In this document: positions 23,124-34,600 of the stretch, in pieces
How the letters are laid out: every line of letters begins with the position of its first letter
Numbering within the stretch: the stretch's first letter is position 1
DNA from: Archegozetes longisetosus
Lineage: Eukaryota; Arthropoda; Arachnida; Sarcoptiformes; Trhypochthoniidae
DNA: 64,000 nt
Reading direction: 5' to 3'
Assembly (NCBI GenBank): GCA_018873245.2
Contig: JAEMBT020000003.1
Location: forward strand, 9,691,843-9,755,842
The notes under the pieces: model-generated
Seen by the model: only the letters and a program-made list of their open reading frames with translations
Database searches by the model: none
Told to the model about the DNA's origin: nothing
Position numbers and translations under genes: made by a program

Positions 23124-24372
23124 TCAGGAATTCTTTGAAAGTTCTGCTTCTACAAAGTTGTTGAGATCACGAGAGCTGAAACCCATTTCAAGAAGCTTTT
23201 CTCTGAAAATATATATCTTAATTTCCATATGATTGATATACTCTTGCAAGAATAAGTTTTCATCTTGCATATTCTCCAACATTCTAACCAACTGTTCCTC
23301 CTTTTTTAATTTTTTGGGTTTTTCAGACTGACTTAGGATAAGCTGCTGACGAGTTGTGGTAGATGTTTGCTCTCCTTCAGTTTGATTGCCGGAATGTAGC
23401 ATTCCTGACGCTTCAATTCGACTCAAATCTTGAATTGAGAATGAATCAGCATTAATTGGAGACGTATTTTGAATCGATACAACAGGTGATGAAAATACTG
23501 CACCTTTCGAGTTCGAGTCTGAGTTAATAGTCATAACTCTTGACCCGGATTTACAATTTTCAGGTGCAAAGGGTGAATTTTGAAGCTTGAATGTAGGGCC
23601 CTGTTCAAGTTCTCTTCCATTTTGATTTGGTTGATATGGATTAATAAATCGTTGACAGCTAGTACCAGGACAACAAGCTTGAGGCTCGTTTATGTTTGAA
23701 GGAAAAGTTTCTGTTGAAGCAAAACCGTCTTGCATTATGGAGCCTGTAGTTGAAGACGATGTTGTTGACGTGGGTTTGGTATTAATTGATCCACACAAAC
23801 CATCCATTGGTCCATTCGGCACTTGACTTGGATCTTTGAAAAAACCACAGAATATCAGTTGAAAATATTGAACTTGACTGCATAAAAAATTAAACGTTCA
23901 ATTGATGCTAATTCTAAGTCAGAATGAGATAGCATTTTTTAACCGTATATTTGGGTAATTTGTTGATAAAATCTCAGATAATAAGTTCGAAGAAAAAATT
24001 TTATGTGATTTACAAGAATCTTGCATTTACACAATCTGTAATAAGATTTTAATCTTTTCCTGTGAAACGAAATGAAATCGACTTTCGAACTGTTTAGGCC
24101 AACAGCAGAAACACGCTAATAAAACGAGAAAGTATGACAGAATTTAGATCACAAAAGAACTTACAATTTTGTGGGTATAATAGCTGAAAACCAGAACAAG
24201 TGACATTATTAATGATAGTCTTATTTGTTGAACCGTTTGTTGATTTGCAACCAATTTCTTCAGTGTGTAAGGTCAATGATGACGACGAGCCCATTGTGCC
24301 ACTTGAAACAAAACTCCTATTGTATTGAGATGATGTACGCGACTCACTATCTCTTCCATCTCTATTGTCCAT
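23124..24372 (-). CDS. Ser/Thr/Pro-rich protein with C-terminal leucine-zipper-like coiled coil, two exons
   Basis: Exon 1 24165-24372 (ATG 24372) and exon 2 23124-23833 join in phase 1 across a 331-bp GT...AG intron, giving 305 aa. Residues 1-220 are low-complexity (Ser, Thr, Asn, Gln, Pro) with clusters such as TSTTSSSTTGS. The C-terminus has a basic start (KPKKLKKEEQ) and then a heptad series L-M-L-M-F-M at seven-residue steps (LVRMLENMQDENLFLQEYIN... to LLEMGF). This is the shape of a bZIP-type dimerisation region, but the Asn/Arg signature of a DNA-binding basic region is not visible. The neighbour at 29558-31689 ends in a similar zipper finishing EKLxxxGF, and also has a phase-1 intron, so the two may be paralogues. 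Role unknown; a nuclear protein is a guess. Confidence 0.65.
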
Positions 24373-26043
24373 ATTTTCTCCTTTTCTAGAAGATTTTACT
24401 TTATTTTAAAAGTTAAAGCCAACGGTTGACGAAAAATCGGCTCAAGTATTACTCAAACTGTTTGAAAGGTTTATAACAGAATATTAAACAGTTATTTAGT
24501 TATAGTTAGCGATAATATCTATGAGCGCGATTGGATATAATTGATGACACCCATTTTTTAAGCATAAGGCTTAAAATTGGCAGTCAGTAGATTTCGTGCT
24601 ATATTCTAAATATAACGGAATAATTAATTTTTAATTTTTTTTCAAATTTGATTTAACTAGATACAACAATTTCATCCAAACACGTGTCTTTCGCTTTCAA
24701 ACTTTATTATTAATAAGTTATTAAATAATTAATAAATTATTAATGTTAAATACTTGTTATCAATGTTGAATAATTTGAAAATTCAATTTTCAAATTATTT
24801 GATCGTTTGTTATGAAAGAAGTTGTATTTTTCAACTCTGTGCCATATTGTTTGTCGAGCAATAATTTGAGACTAGATAGCTTTTGATAATTTATAAGAAA
24901 TTTTAATAATTAATAATAAACTTTGTGAGCTATTCATCGAAAGTTGCAAAAGTTTGGCATAGATTCCTATGCACTTATAGTAAGTTTTTAAGCAAACAAA
25001 GCCTATTAAACTTAGCTATTGTTTACAAGATTCATTTGAATTATTTTGAGAATTTATGTCGCCATTATCTATTATCTATATTATAACTATTATCTTTTAT
25101 ATATTCTATAAGTTATATTGTGCAATTAAACGTATGTTTATCATTTCGTAGTTCGTTACAAAATTAAATGCTCAGTTTCTAATTTAACTCTTTACTCCCG
25201 GATTTGATTCAAACACTGATGCGCGTGCAAATTTTCATTTTAGTTATGTAACAATAACCATATCATGAGTGATATGCAATCTAAACAACCGAAGAGTAAA
25301 TAACAAATAGTAAGTAAATTAAATAGGCTGCTTCATAAATGCGTTAAGTGACTGGTTTCATGGTTGTCACTTAGTATGTTAATGCAACTACTATTAATCG
25401 CACATTATGTAATTGACAAATGCCGATACAAACAATACGTAACGATTCAATCAATCATGATAAATTTTGTTTACTCGATACTATATGAAGCGATAAATAG
25501 TCACTTGATTGTGACTTAATATGAACAAATTCAATTCATCCTCAAATAAGTAAAATGCAAACAAAGAAGGCTGATCTCCAGACTCCCCCGCTTTATGATG
25601 CACATAATCTGTTAGGATAGGAAAAATATCCTTCTTCACACAACTTATTTACAAAATGAATATCTCATTTCAGAATACATTGATATATCTTTTCAGAGAA
25701 AATGTGATAACCTCTTTATACTTGAATATGATTAAAAATTGTTTTAACAAAGTTTATAATACAAACAATTTAATACAGTTTGATAAACGTATAATTACTT
25801 TCGAGAGGAACGTACAGTGAATACCTTCCTATTTTGAATCAATTTCTATTTTAGAGTAAAGTCTCGATTAGACTTTGTTTTAGTTTAATGTAAACGCGAT
25901 AACTTCAATAAATTAGGCAATAAACGTCAAAGTAAAAGCGATAATTGATTTCTTATGAAACTAATAATTTTTTATTACTTCTCTGAAAAGCAAGCCTAAA
26001 GACTTATTTATATAAAACATATACTAAGATCATGTGATATGCA
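24373..26043. other. AT-rich intergenic stretch
   Basis: No gene recognised. Very AT-rich, with short runs such as TTATTAATAAGTTATTAAAT around 24705-24750 that form small local palindromes. Confidence 0.4.
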
Positions 26044-26249
26044 TAAAGGAGGATAATATTTTTCTATGGATGCCTGGGCTCAGTCCGATTTAGATGAGCG
26101 GCATATCATTTGAAAGGTCTTTTAATGCTGAACACAAAAGTCTTTAGGCACTTTTTACCAAAATCAATAGTTTTCGAGTTATGAGGGAAAAACCACCTTA
26201 TGTTAAAAATCGATTTTTCGGGTTTTTAGTCACAAAAATATAACTTTTG

Positions 26250-26765
26250 TGTTGCCCGCTCCCTAACACATGGAGGTAAATCCCCGAAGGGAGCATAAAA
26301 CTAAAACTAGAACTATAAATAAAATACAAACTAAAAGGTTAAAATAATTAATCGTGCGCCACGTAGAGGCTTCCTTTATGATGAGATTCTGATTTTATCA
26401 ACTTGAAGAGCATTCAATCCTTCCGTTAGGTAAGTCAACAGCTGGCCAGAGGTTCACAGGATGACTAGGCCTTTCGACGAATAGCCACCCTGCCCTATCC
26501 CGGGAGGAATGGGCTCTCCTGGGAACAAGACCCCGGCACTGGGGCATCCGTACCATGTAGTACCACACCCCTACTAGGTAGGGTGGTGGCTACCATACCC
26601 TCCAAGGAGGGTGTGGCCCACCTGGCCGGATAGACCCAGCCCGGGTCACAGAATCGATCCCCCTAGAGGGGTGTCGGCCTGCCCCGTTCCCTTTGTGAAT
26701 CATTACTGGAAGCACTTTGCCAGACTTAGAAAGTCAGTAGTCCCCTAGAAGCTTCCTCTATGGTG
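26250..26765. repeat. GC-rich repeat-derived island
   Basis: In a genome otherwise about 70% AT, roughly 26440-26700 is strongly GC-rich with CCCGGG, TCCCGGGAGG, GGCCCACCTGGCCGG and self-complementary pieces (CCCTCCAAGGAGGG, CCCCCTAGAGGGG). Base composition this different from its neighbours suggests inserted mobile DNA, perhaps a retroelement fragment. No reverse-transcriptase motif could be read, so the class is unknown. Confidence 0.45.
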
Positions 26766-26904
26766 AGCATCTAATTCTGCTTGACAAGACCTTTCTTTAG
26801 GCATAAGTTAGCAACATATGAAATTTTAATTACTACAGAAGATATTAGAATGAAATAAATTGCATTATATTCACAAAAGTATGCGGTCTAATAAATTAAG
26901 TTTT

Positions 26905-27177
26905 CTAAATGTCTACCCTCAATGGCTGCCAGGTGCTGGAGCCGAGTCTGAAGTTGGTCACTGCACGCTGTCTGATGTCTTCGGAGAGTGACTGAATGAC
27001 TTCTGTGATGCGTTCTTGGAGTTGCTCGAGGTTCTGTATAGTTGTCTCATACACTTTATCGTTAGTACAGCTCCAAAGAAAGAAGTCACAAACTGTAACG
27101 TACGAAGAATATGAGGGCCAATCAATACCCTTCAGTGTGTTTTCGGCGTATCCGATCAGACAGCATGCAGCAATCAA
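26905..27177 (-). pseudogene. Transposase C-terminal remnant (Tc1/mariner-like)
   Basis: The frame contains VCDFFLWSCTNDKVYET, then LEQLQERITEVIQSL and RQRAVTNFRLGSS. This is the usual C-terminal order of arthropod mariner-like transposases with a CDFFLWG...KDKVY motif. The SPDLT block expected before CDFF is altered to SYVT, and the N-terminal catalytic half is absent. Confidence 0.7.
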
Positions 27178-27461
27178 CTTTCAGACTCGGCTCACTTGGG
27201 AGCCATTGTGATATTTTGAGGTCAATTAATTAAACCGCATAGGAAACCTATTTCATTCTGATCTGTAGCTGAGCCCTGTATATATTATAAAGGTTTTGGT
27301 CTTATAATGCCTGAATTTGTAATAACCGTCCCATACCTTTTGGAGCTTATAACTCGGAAACTGAATGAGATAGACTATAAGCTGTATATATATATATTTC
27401 GACTCAGGGAAGTGAGATCTATTAAATCAGCTGAGCCCAAAAATATTATCCTCCTTTTGCT

Positions 27462-28285
27462 TTATAGGTTTCCTTGCATACTTTTAATAACTTTGCAAAC
27501 GTATGAGCTTCAAGATCAATTTTGACTTATCAAGTTAATTGATTGCAAAATTCCTCTTATTTCAATCAAGTATTCGATTAGAACTTAGGACACTTGAAGT
27601 TTACATACTTGTTATAATTGATACTGTATTTCCTTAAACTGTTTGATGAAAATATAGTAGCATTAATGAGCAAAATACTCGGTCAAGTTCCGTTAATTTC
27701 AAGAATTGCAACTTGAAACTCAATAATGCAATCTTATTAAGTACCAGGAAATTAGAGCTGAAATGCTTAAAGTTTTGATTATTCTAGATCTCTTACCATC
27801 CTTAAGATCCTCATACCAAAGTATAGGAAAAAGTTTCAGTTTAAGTATCGTTTGCAAAAAATGACTATGACTTCATCTACTAAAATTACTTTTCAGAATT
27901 CTCTTTTCTAAACATCAATCAAAATTTCATGAAACAGTAATTGTGAATGAATAGGTTTCTTAAGATTCTGCAAACTTTTTCCTAACCATTTAGAGTGTTG
28001 CTTATAAAGTTATTCATTTTTTTAATCTATTTCCCAAACTCATAGTGACGAGCAATACGAAAGAAGCTAAGCACTGACGCTATTAAGAATTGAACGGAAA
28101 GGATGTATTATGTAATTTTTGCTTGAGTTAGTAGACCTTCATTGGAACTGAGTTAGAAACAGTAAAAGCAAATCTACAATTACTTATTTAGTTGACATAT
28201 AGGCTGCTGCTATTCAGGGATAGTTTAGCGATTTATTATGAAAACCTATATTCTCATATGTAGAATAAGAAGTTAATGATGTTAA
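27462..28285. other. AT-rich non-coding stretch
   Basis: Nothing with coding character or clear repeat structure seen. Confidence 0.4.
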
Positions 28286-28789
28286 ATTACAGTAAATGCA
28301 AATGCTATTTCACACTTAAGCATTTGCTACTTCCAGTTATGCATTTGCTTTTCCTAAAATCTTTATTATAAAGTTAAGAATCAGTACAACTAATAAAATA
28401 CTTAGTAAAGGATTCCTCCTTTATTTAAAAATTTAATTAGATATCTCCCCATATTTTTTACATAATTAGATGTTAAATATGTTCGTCACAACAGATACCT
28501 GTTCACCACTAATTACATGTAATTTTTCTACAATTACAACGTAATTTTCTCAAATCAATACTGATTAATTGTTTGATACGCATTAGTGTAAAACTAGAAA
28601 CTACATTAAGGTTCGATTCTTCCATTTAATTAATTTTTTGTATATTTATACAAAAACACGATATTTAAGTAAAGGTATAAACAATAAGAGATATTGATAA
28701 AGATATTGTACTTTCAAATGGAAATAGCAATTGAGTAACCGGAAATAGCAAATGCTTAAGTGTGAAATAGCATTTGCATTTACTGTAAT
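28286..28789. mobile_element. MITE with about 48-bp terminal inverted repeats
   Basis: The left end ATTACAGTAAATGCAAATGC, continuing TATTTCACACTTAAGCATTT, is matched almost perfectly in reverse complement at 28741-28789. The 504-bp body has no ORF. AATGCAAATGC/GCATTTGC is repeated within the ends. Immediate flanks are T/A-rich and give no unambiguous target duplication, so the superfamily is unassigned. Confidence 0.8.
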
Positions 28790-29557
28790 TACAATGATCT
28801 GAATAAATGTTTAACTACAGGTATGCTAAAGATTGTTCATGGCTTTAAAATACTCATATCTAGGATAGATCTTAACTCTAAAGGATTCCCAAAGTATAAG
28901 TTTGTTTTATGATTTGAAAGATACTTCAGAGTCAGCACTAATTATTGACATAAACCTGTATTCTTATTGAACCGGAGTATCCGTTTTGATTGATTTTCAA
29001 TCATAGATTCAAGTGTTCAGTAATCAGTAATGTGATTAGAAAAGAGGAAGTTACTTTTTATGAAGCTTAGTATAAATTTTGACAAAAATCTTGATAAATA
29101 TAGAGAGAAATCATCTGCTATGATGTCATGAAATAGTACAAATTGTTTATTGGCCAAAAGGGTGATTAAAAATACAAGTTGTAAGATATATTTGTTTTAA
29201 TTTGTAGATAATTATACTGTAATAATAGAAAGTTGATATATATTTGTGCTGTCCAGATTATTCAATTTGTTTATAAAACTCAAATACTTTGTATTATATA
29301 TGTACTGATATAATTGTTAGAATGATTAACTTATTCTGCTAAATCTCAACACAAATGAATTAACAAGAAGTTTTTAAAACTTCAAAGTTTGAAGCAAAAC
29401 TTTAAACCTATCAAAATAAAGTATAATAAACGAACAATAATTTAAAATGAATTTTTTTGTTAGTAATAGGTTAAGTAAACTTGAAAGCAATTAATATATT
29501 TAATCTGAATTAAGTCCTCACTTTTCTGACATCAGAAATAAATGCAAAAATAAAATT
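28790..29557. other. AT-rich intergenic stretch
   Basis: No feature recognised. Its right end is the 3' flank of the minus-strand gene ending at 29558. Confidence 0.4.
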
Positions 29558-31689
29558 TCAATAAGGCCCGCGATAATGATGAAAACCACGTATTCTAAGC
29601 TTTTCTGTAAGCTCATTTTTCGCATTCTCCATTTCATGTATTACTGCTCGAAGTCTTTCATTGTATTCTTCGAGTCGACTCTGCTCTTCTTCTAATTCTT
29701 GACGTCTTTGAACGGCACCAGATCCCCGACCTCTACTTCCCCGACCTCTTCCACCTCTAGGTTTACATTGATGATCAGTCATCTGCAACCTATCCAATGA
29801 AGTATCAGAAGTTGACGCCATTAACGCCGAAGTTCCAGGGCTTGAAAACCATTCGCATGAACTTGAAGGCACTGAACAACTTTGATAAGGAATAGTTGAG
29901 TGAAGAGGCCTTATATCAATTGCTTGACTACTAGAAGCGGTCGAATGAGGTTGGATTAAGGCCATTTGTGGATCAGTTGTTACTGAGCTAAGACCGAAAG
30001 TATCTTGAAAAGCAGGCAAAATTGTTGGTTGGTCTTGACATTGAAGCATGTGCGATCCCGGTATCAATTGTGAGGTCTCTTCCATTGAAAATCTAGGATA
30101 GGATTCGGCTTCGACATTCGGAACATCATTACTGCCGGCTGAACGAAATCTCGCTCTTTGGTGGTGACTAGTGCCTGATCCAACTGATTGGTCAGGGTTG
30201 GGGTCGTATTGACTATCTTGTGATGGTATCACAGGTGTGCATGTCGATTGCGGACTAGTGGTTGACAAATGACCGAATTGACCATTGAGTTTGGAATCTG
30301 TTGAGGCTTGAGGTAACTCCGATTCGTACTTAGGGTTGTCGGTCCGAACATAAGTTTGACTTGAAGGGTGATTACTTTGAGTTGTTTGTTCCATAGACAT
30401 TGGATCAACCGATTGTGGCGTGACCATTCTTCCTAAAATCAAACCTATTTTCAAAAAATAATTAAACCTTATTGAAGGCTCAAAAGTTTTAGAAATTTCT
30501 AGAAATTAATTAGTAGATTCAGAAATCCAAGAATTCAGATATTAAGAATTTTATAAATTGTAAAGTTTTAAAAGTTTAGAATTTCTAGAACTGCTTAAAC
30601 AGAATGCCTTCAACTGTATAAACCAGTAGCTATGCACAGAACCGCTTGAGGAAGTGAAGTGAGATGAGCGTAATCTTTGATTAAGTTATTGATAAATGTT
30701 GTGATATGGGAACTGTTAAGATATGGAGCCATTTTGTATGCCATAGTTTGCAACCAAAATGGTTTCGTCACACAAGTATTGCCTAATGAAATGCAATGCA
30801 TTGTGTAGAAGTATTTATCAATATGTTTATGAAAATTTTAATTAAATTGATTCTAATTTTGCCAATTAGACAAAATTATAATTTTCCAGATTAATATAAT
30901 ATTAATCAACAGTCTTAAAATCAGAACTAACAATAATAGTAGTAATATATAAACTTTTCAATGCTTGAATAGGTAGTTGAACAACAATTTCAAAAATATG
31001 TAATCACGTGGATTAATTCACAAAACTCTACGCATTCAAGTGTTTATAGTTTATAGATGATAACATTGTTTTCTTTATAAGTTTTCAAATTTAAATTAAA
31101 TTTCAAATATTTTTGAACTTTCATAGTATGAAAAGTTCTATTAGATTACCCTTAAAAATAAATAGTGAATAGTAAATAGTAAAATAGCAATATAGTAAAA
31201 AGCCGACTTCGATGCAGATTTTGTTTAGAATTGTTGAATTTTTAATTTACTTGTGTTTGAACCAACATTTTCCCAAATTAAGCAAATATTTGTTTTATTG
31301 AAAAAAAATATTAAAAATTAGACTCTGCTTAGTCTCATAGTGTTTGAATTGGAAACTAATTGATCTTTAAGCCGTTCATTTATAGCCTTATTTTACTAAA
31401 TACAGTGAAGTCGCCTAATTTATTAAGAGTGGTCCAGAAAGTAATAACTTTTTATTCAATTGGTAGGTTTTCGAATAGCAACTGGCAATTAAAATAGAAA
31501 CAAATAAGGTGTTTGATAAATAATACTGAAAAACTTACCATCAATAAAAGCGAGCTGGTCATCAGAAAATTGTTGCTCTAATTCTTGAGCGAGGGTTTGA
31601 ACTACTTGGTCTTGTAGATGGTCACTATTAAGAAACTCATCGATATCTTGTTGAGAGTTCGGTGATTGACTATCGTTGTGATCGTTCAT
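29558..31689 (-). CDS. Gln/Ser/Pro-rich protein with Arg-Gly box and C-terminal leucine zipper, probably three exons
   Basis: Exons 31539-31689 (ATG 31689), 30624-30782 and 29558-30432. All borders are GT/AG and all junctions phase 1. The 159-nt middle exon can be kept or skipped without breaking frame (394 or 341 aa). The N-terminus is acidic/Gln-rich (DIDEFLNSDHLQDQVVQTL). The middle exon encodes a more ordered piece with WLQTMAYKMAPYL. A long low-complexity region of Ser, Gln, Thr and Pro follows. The C-terminus has an Arg-Gly box (RGGRGRGSRGRGSG) and then a perfect heptad ladder (Leu-Leu-Leu-Met-Leu every 7 residues in ELEEEQSRL...NERLRAVI...ENAKNEL), ending EKLRIRGFHHYRGPY. It looks like a dimerising nucleic-acid-associated protein. 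Lacks the canonical bZIP basic region. The open frame also extends 5' of ATG 31689, so an N-terminal extension is possible. Function unknown. Confidence 0.65.
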
Positions 31690-34600
31690 TCTAAACTGGA
31701 AGAATATATTGCCCACAATTTTTGGTAACAGATCGCCTGTCTTAATGTCATTTAAATCACCATCGAAGTCTGTTATAGAAATGCGAACCGAAGGTTTAAT
31801 CATTTTAACTTGTTTCGAAATGTGACGAAATCGAACGAAGTTCACGTATGGAACAATTAAGCATGTATTAAATTTTGATAAATCACACCTACTACTACTA
31901 CTAACAGAGGAAATACTGTCACAATTGTATGCAATCACTAAGCAATCGCAAATCTTATCATATGATTATTAACAATTATTAAAGTTCGGTATTAGAATTG
32001 GTGAAAATATTTACTTCGAAACGTGTGTTCTACAATAGGTTAGAACATTGAATGTTAGCTTAAAAGTTTTTTTCAAACTTTATGCAACAATGTCATAATA
32101 GCAGACTCACCACATGAAAATAATCAAAGCTCTAAGTTGCGCCTTCTAACTTCTATTAACGGTTTGATAAATAGAGATTCTTTGACTGCGCCTTTTGAGT
32201 ACGACTTGAGTATTGCAGCTCCAACTGCGCTTGTCTCTTATTGGCTCCTGATTAAAAAACAAAATTGTCATAACTGTGCCAGAGGCTTAGGCTAATAATT
32301 ATGTAACCTTTCATTAATTAATTAAAAGTCAATACATTTAGAAATAGGATTCTTATAATAAACTCTATTTAGTACTAGATTAAAAATGGCTTCAATTTAT
32401 TGATAAAATAAACTATAAATAGTCAACTTAGTGTGATCGTTAAAGATTTTCATTCGTGTAAACGGTTGAAGTTCAATACTAAAAACTACTCTGGATTAAA
32501 AATTTAGTTCAAAGTTTTCTAGTGTGTCGAAGAGTTTCTCAACAAAGATCTTCAATACGATATTGAAAATCAATTAATAAACTTTAATCAGAAGTTAATG
32601 GTTCGTCATTAAATAGTAATGAAATAAATAAATGATAATATAATTGGTAGGTTTAAATAAGCTCTGACAGTATTTATGTATTTATTCTTAATCGTTTAGA
32701 TTAAAGTGAAAATTTTAAACATTTAATCTAAGCAGAATAACCCAAAATAATACTAGTATTGAACTGTTAAACTAACAATAAAAACAAATGTTACTATATA
32801 TTGGGTAATGATATAAAAATAATAGCACGCGATACTGTTTTTCAATATTAAGTAACAAAAGTGATTAACTTCTTTACGTAAAATGACTCTATATAAATAC
32901 CGTACAATGCAACGAACTATTGACTTTTCCCTTTTAATCTGAGATCAAACTTTTCGAAAAACATATAATTTATCTAAATAATACATATAAGTAGTGATTC
33001 GAAGTTATTGATTGAAAAATAAAATAAGTTTAGTCAAATAAGAGCACAAACCTAGGTTATTTTCAAACGCATTACGGTATCGCCTGGTGAATCTCAACTT
33101 AAAACTATAACTTATCAAAACATTGAAACAATTTAAACTCTTCTATTACTAAATAAGAGCAGAACTTAGTTTTTTAGTCAGTGTCAATGTGAACAACTTT
33201 ATGCTTTCGTAACTTTTGCTAAACTCAATTTTTACTAGATTCTACCCGAAAACCTTGAAGTTAGTTCTTCTACACCTAACTAGTTCTAAGAAATTTAGTT
33301 TATATTGATAACATTGATGATAACTAGTGGTCGCTAAGCTATAGTGATTCTCAAATCCTATAAATATAATTCTGCAAAAATTCTTAATTACTGCGATAAA
33401 TTCCTTACAAATTAATTTAGAAGCCCCAATAAATTTCGAACATTTTTGGCCACCCGGACTCGAGAGCTTGTGCAGAGCTATACGATAAGCCTTGAATATG
33501 CACACTACAACTATACTACAAGACACGAATCCACTTGATTGTGAGTCATTTTGTTATTATTTTTACCAGTCAATGATAATTTTGGCATCTCCTCAAAAAA
33601 CTTAACATCCGTGGTGTCGAGACTTTGTGTGACTCAGCTACATTACCATAATGCATGATCACAATTTACGCATACAAATTCACGTTTTGATTTTTATGTC
33701 AAATAATAACAATGTGTTTCTTATCTAGCCTAGCATCTGTTAAAGGTTCCGCCACTGCTACGGGTTAGGTCTCAATTAAAACTTATATTTATTTAGTTTA
33801 AGTAATAATCCCAATATTGAACAAGAGATGCCTTACCCAGAATAAGCACATACAGCTGCTTCTCGCTATAGTGAACGTCCTAATCAACTAGTAATCCATT
33901 GATTATGACTGGGTTTCACAATATCATATATAACGTACAGAGTATGAGAACAATTTTTTTCACAAAGTTTATATTATAGAGAGTTGTTCTCTATAATTCA
34001 CTTCAGTGTATAAAAATGGGTTTAATTATTAGATATGATTGTGTGATTCTCAGAAAATGCTATTTGAAGTAAATCATTGGTTCGCACAATAGTTCCAGAA
34101 TAATAATCAAGGGCCTCATAGCGAGAATCATAATCTAATCAAATTAATTTAGATTTTTCATGGGTCAGGAAATGAATTGTTTCTGAGTTACAATTAAGTA
34201 ATTATTATACTGTAACGGCTATTTCGCTGTTTCGCAGAAAATATTCAGCTTAATATTCAATAAACTTTTTTTAGATATGATCTCAGTTCAAGTTATTTTT
34301 TGCGCTATTTAACAGTCTATATACACTGATAATTCACAAAAATTACTTAAGTTATGCAAAAGTTAGGACTTTCGCTGTCTTTCTCTCTCCCTCTGCTGAG
34401 AATTGCGAAACATTACAAAAAAACAATTCATTTGGAAACAGAGTGCAGTAAATTAATTAACCAATAACAATGATCTGCTATGCTTATCATTATATTAAAA
34501 CTTAACTTTGGACAATATCTTCCGTTTTTTCCAAGAAATCCTTCAGTTATTAATTGTCTTATCAAGCTAATGACGTCCATGAGACAAGCAAATCTATGTT

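Larger units (their letters stand above)
26044..27461. mobile_element. Nested repeat block bounded by GGAGGATAATATTTTT inverted repeats
   Basis: The left edge AAAGGAGGATAATATTTTTC...GGGCTCAGTCCGATTTA (26045-26093) is mirrored at 27421-27458 (TAAATCAGCTGAGCCCAAAAATATTATCCTCC). Inside are a GC-rich island (26250-26760) and a transposase remnant (26905-27177). The inner part ends at a CAGGGCTCAGC-like terminus near 27268, so more than one element is probably stacked here. Confidence 0.6.

Noticed and set aside
33242-33526. 94-codon minus-strand ORF with hydrophobic and basic residues
   Set aside because: No family resemblance, no flanking exons and no conserved motif; likely chance.
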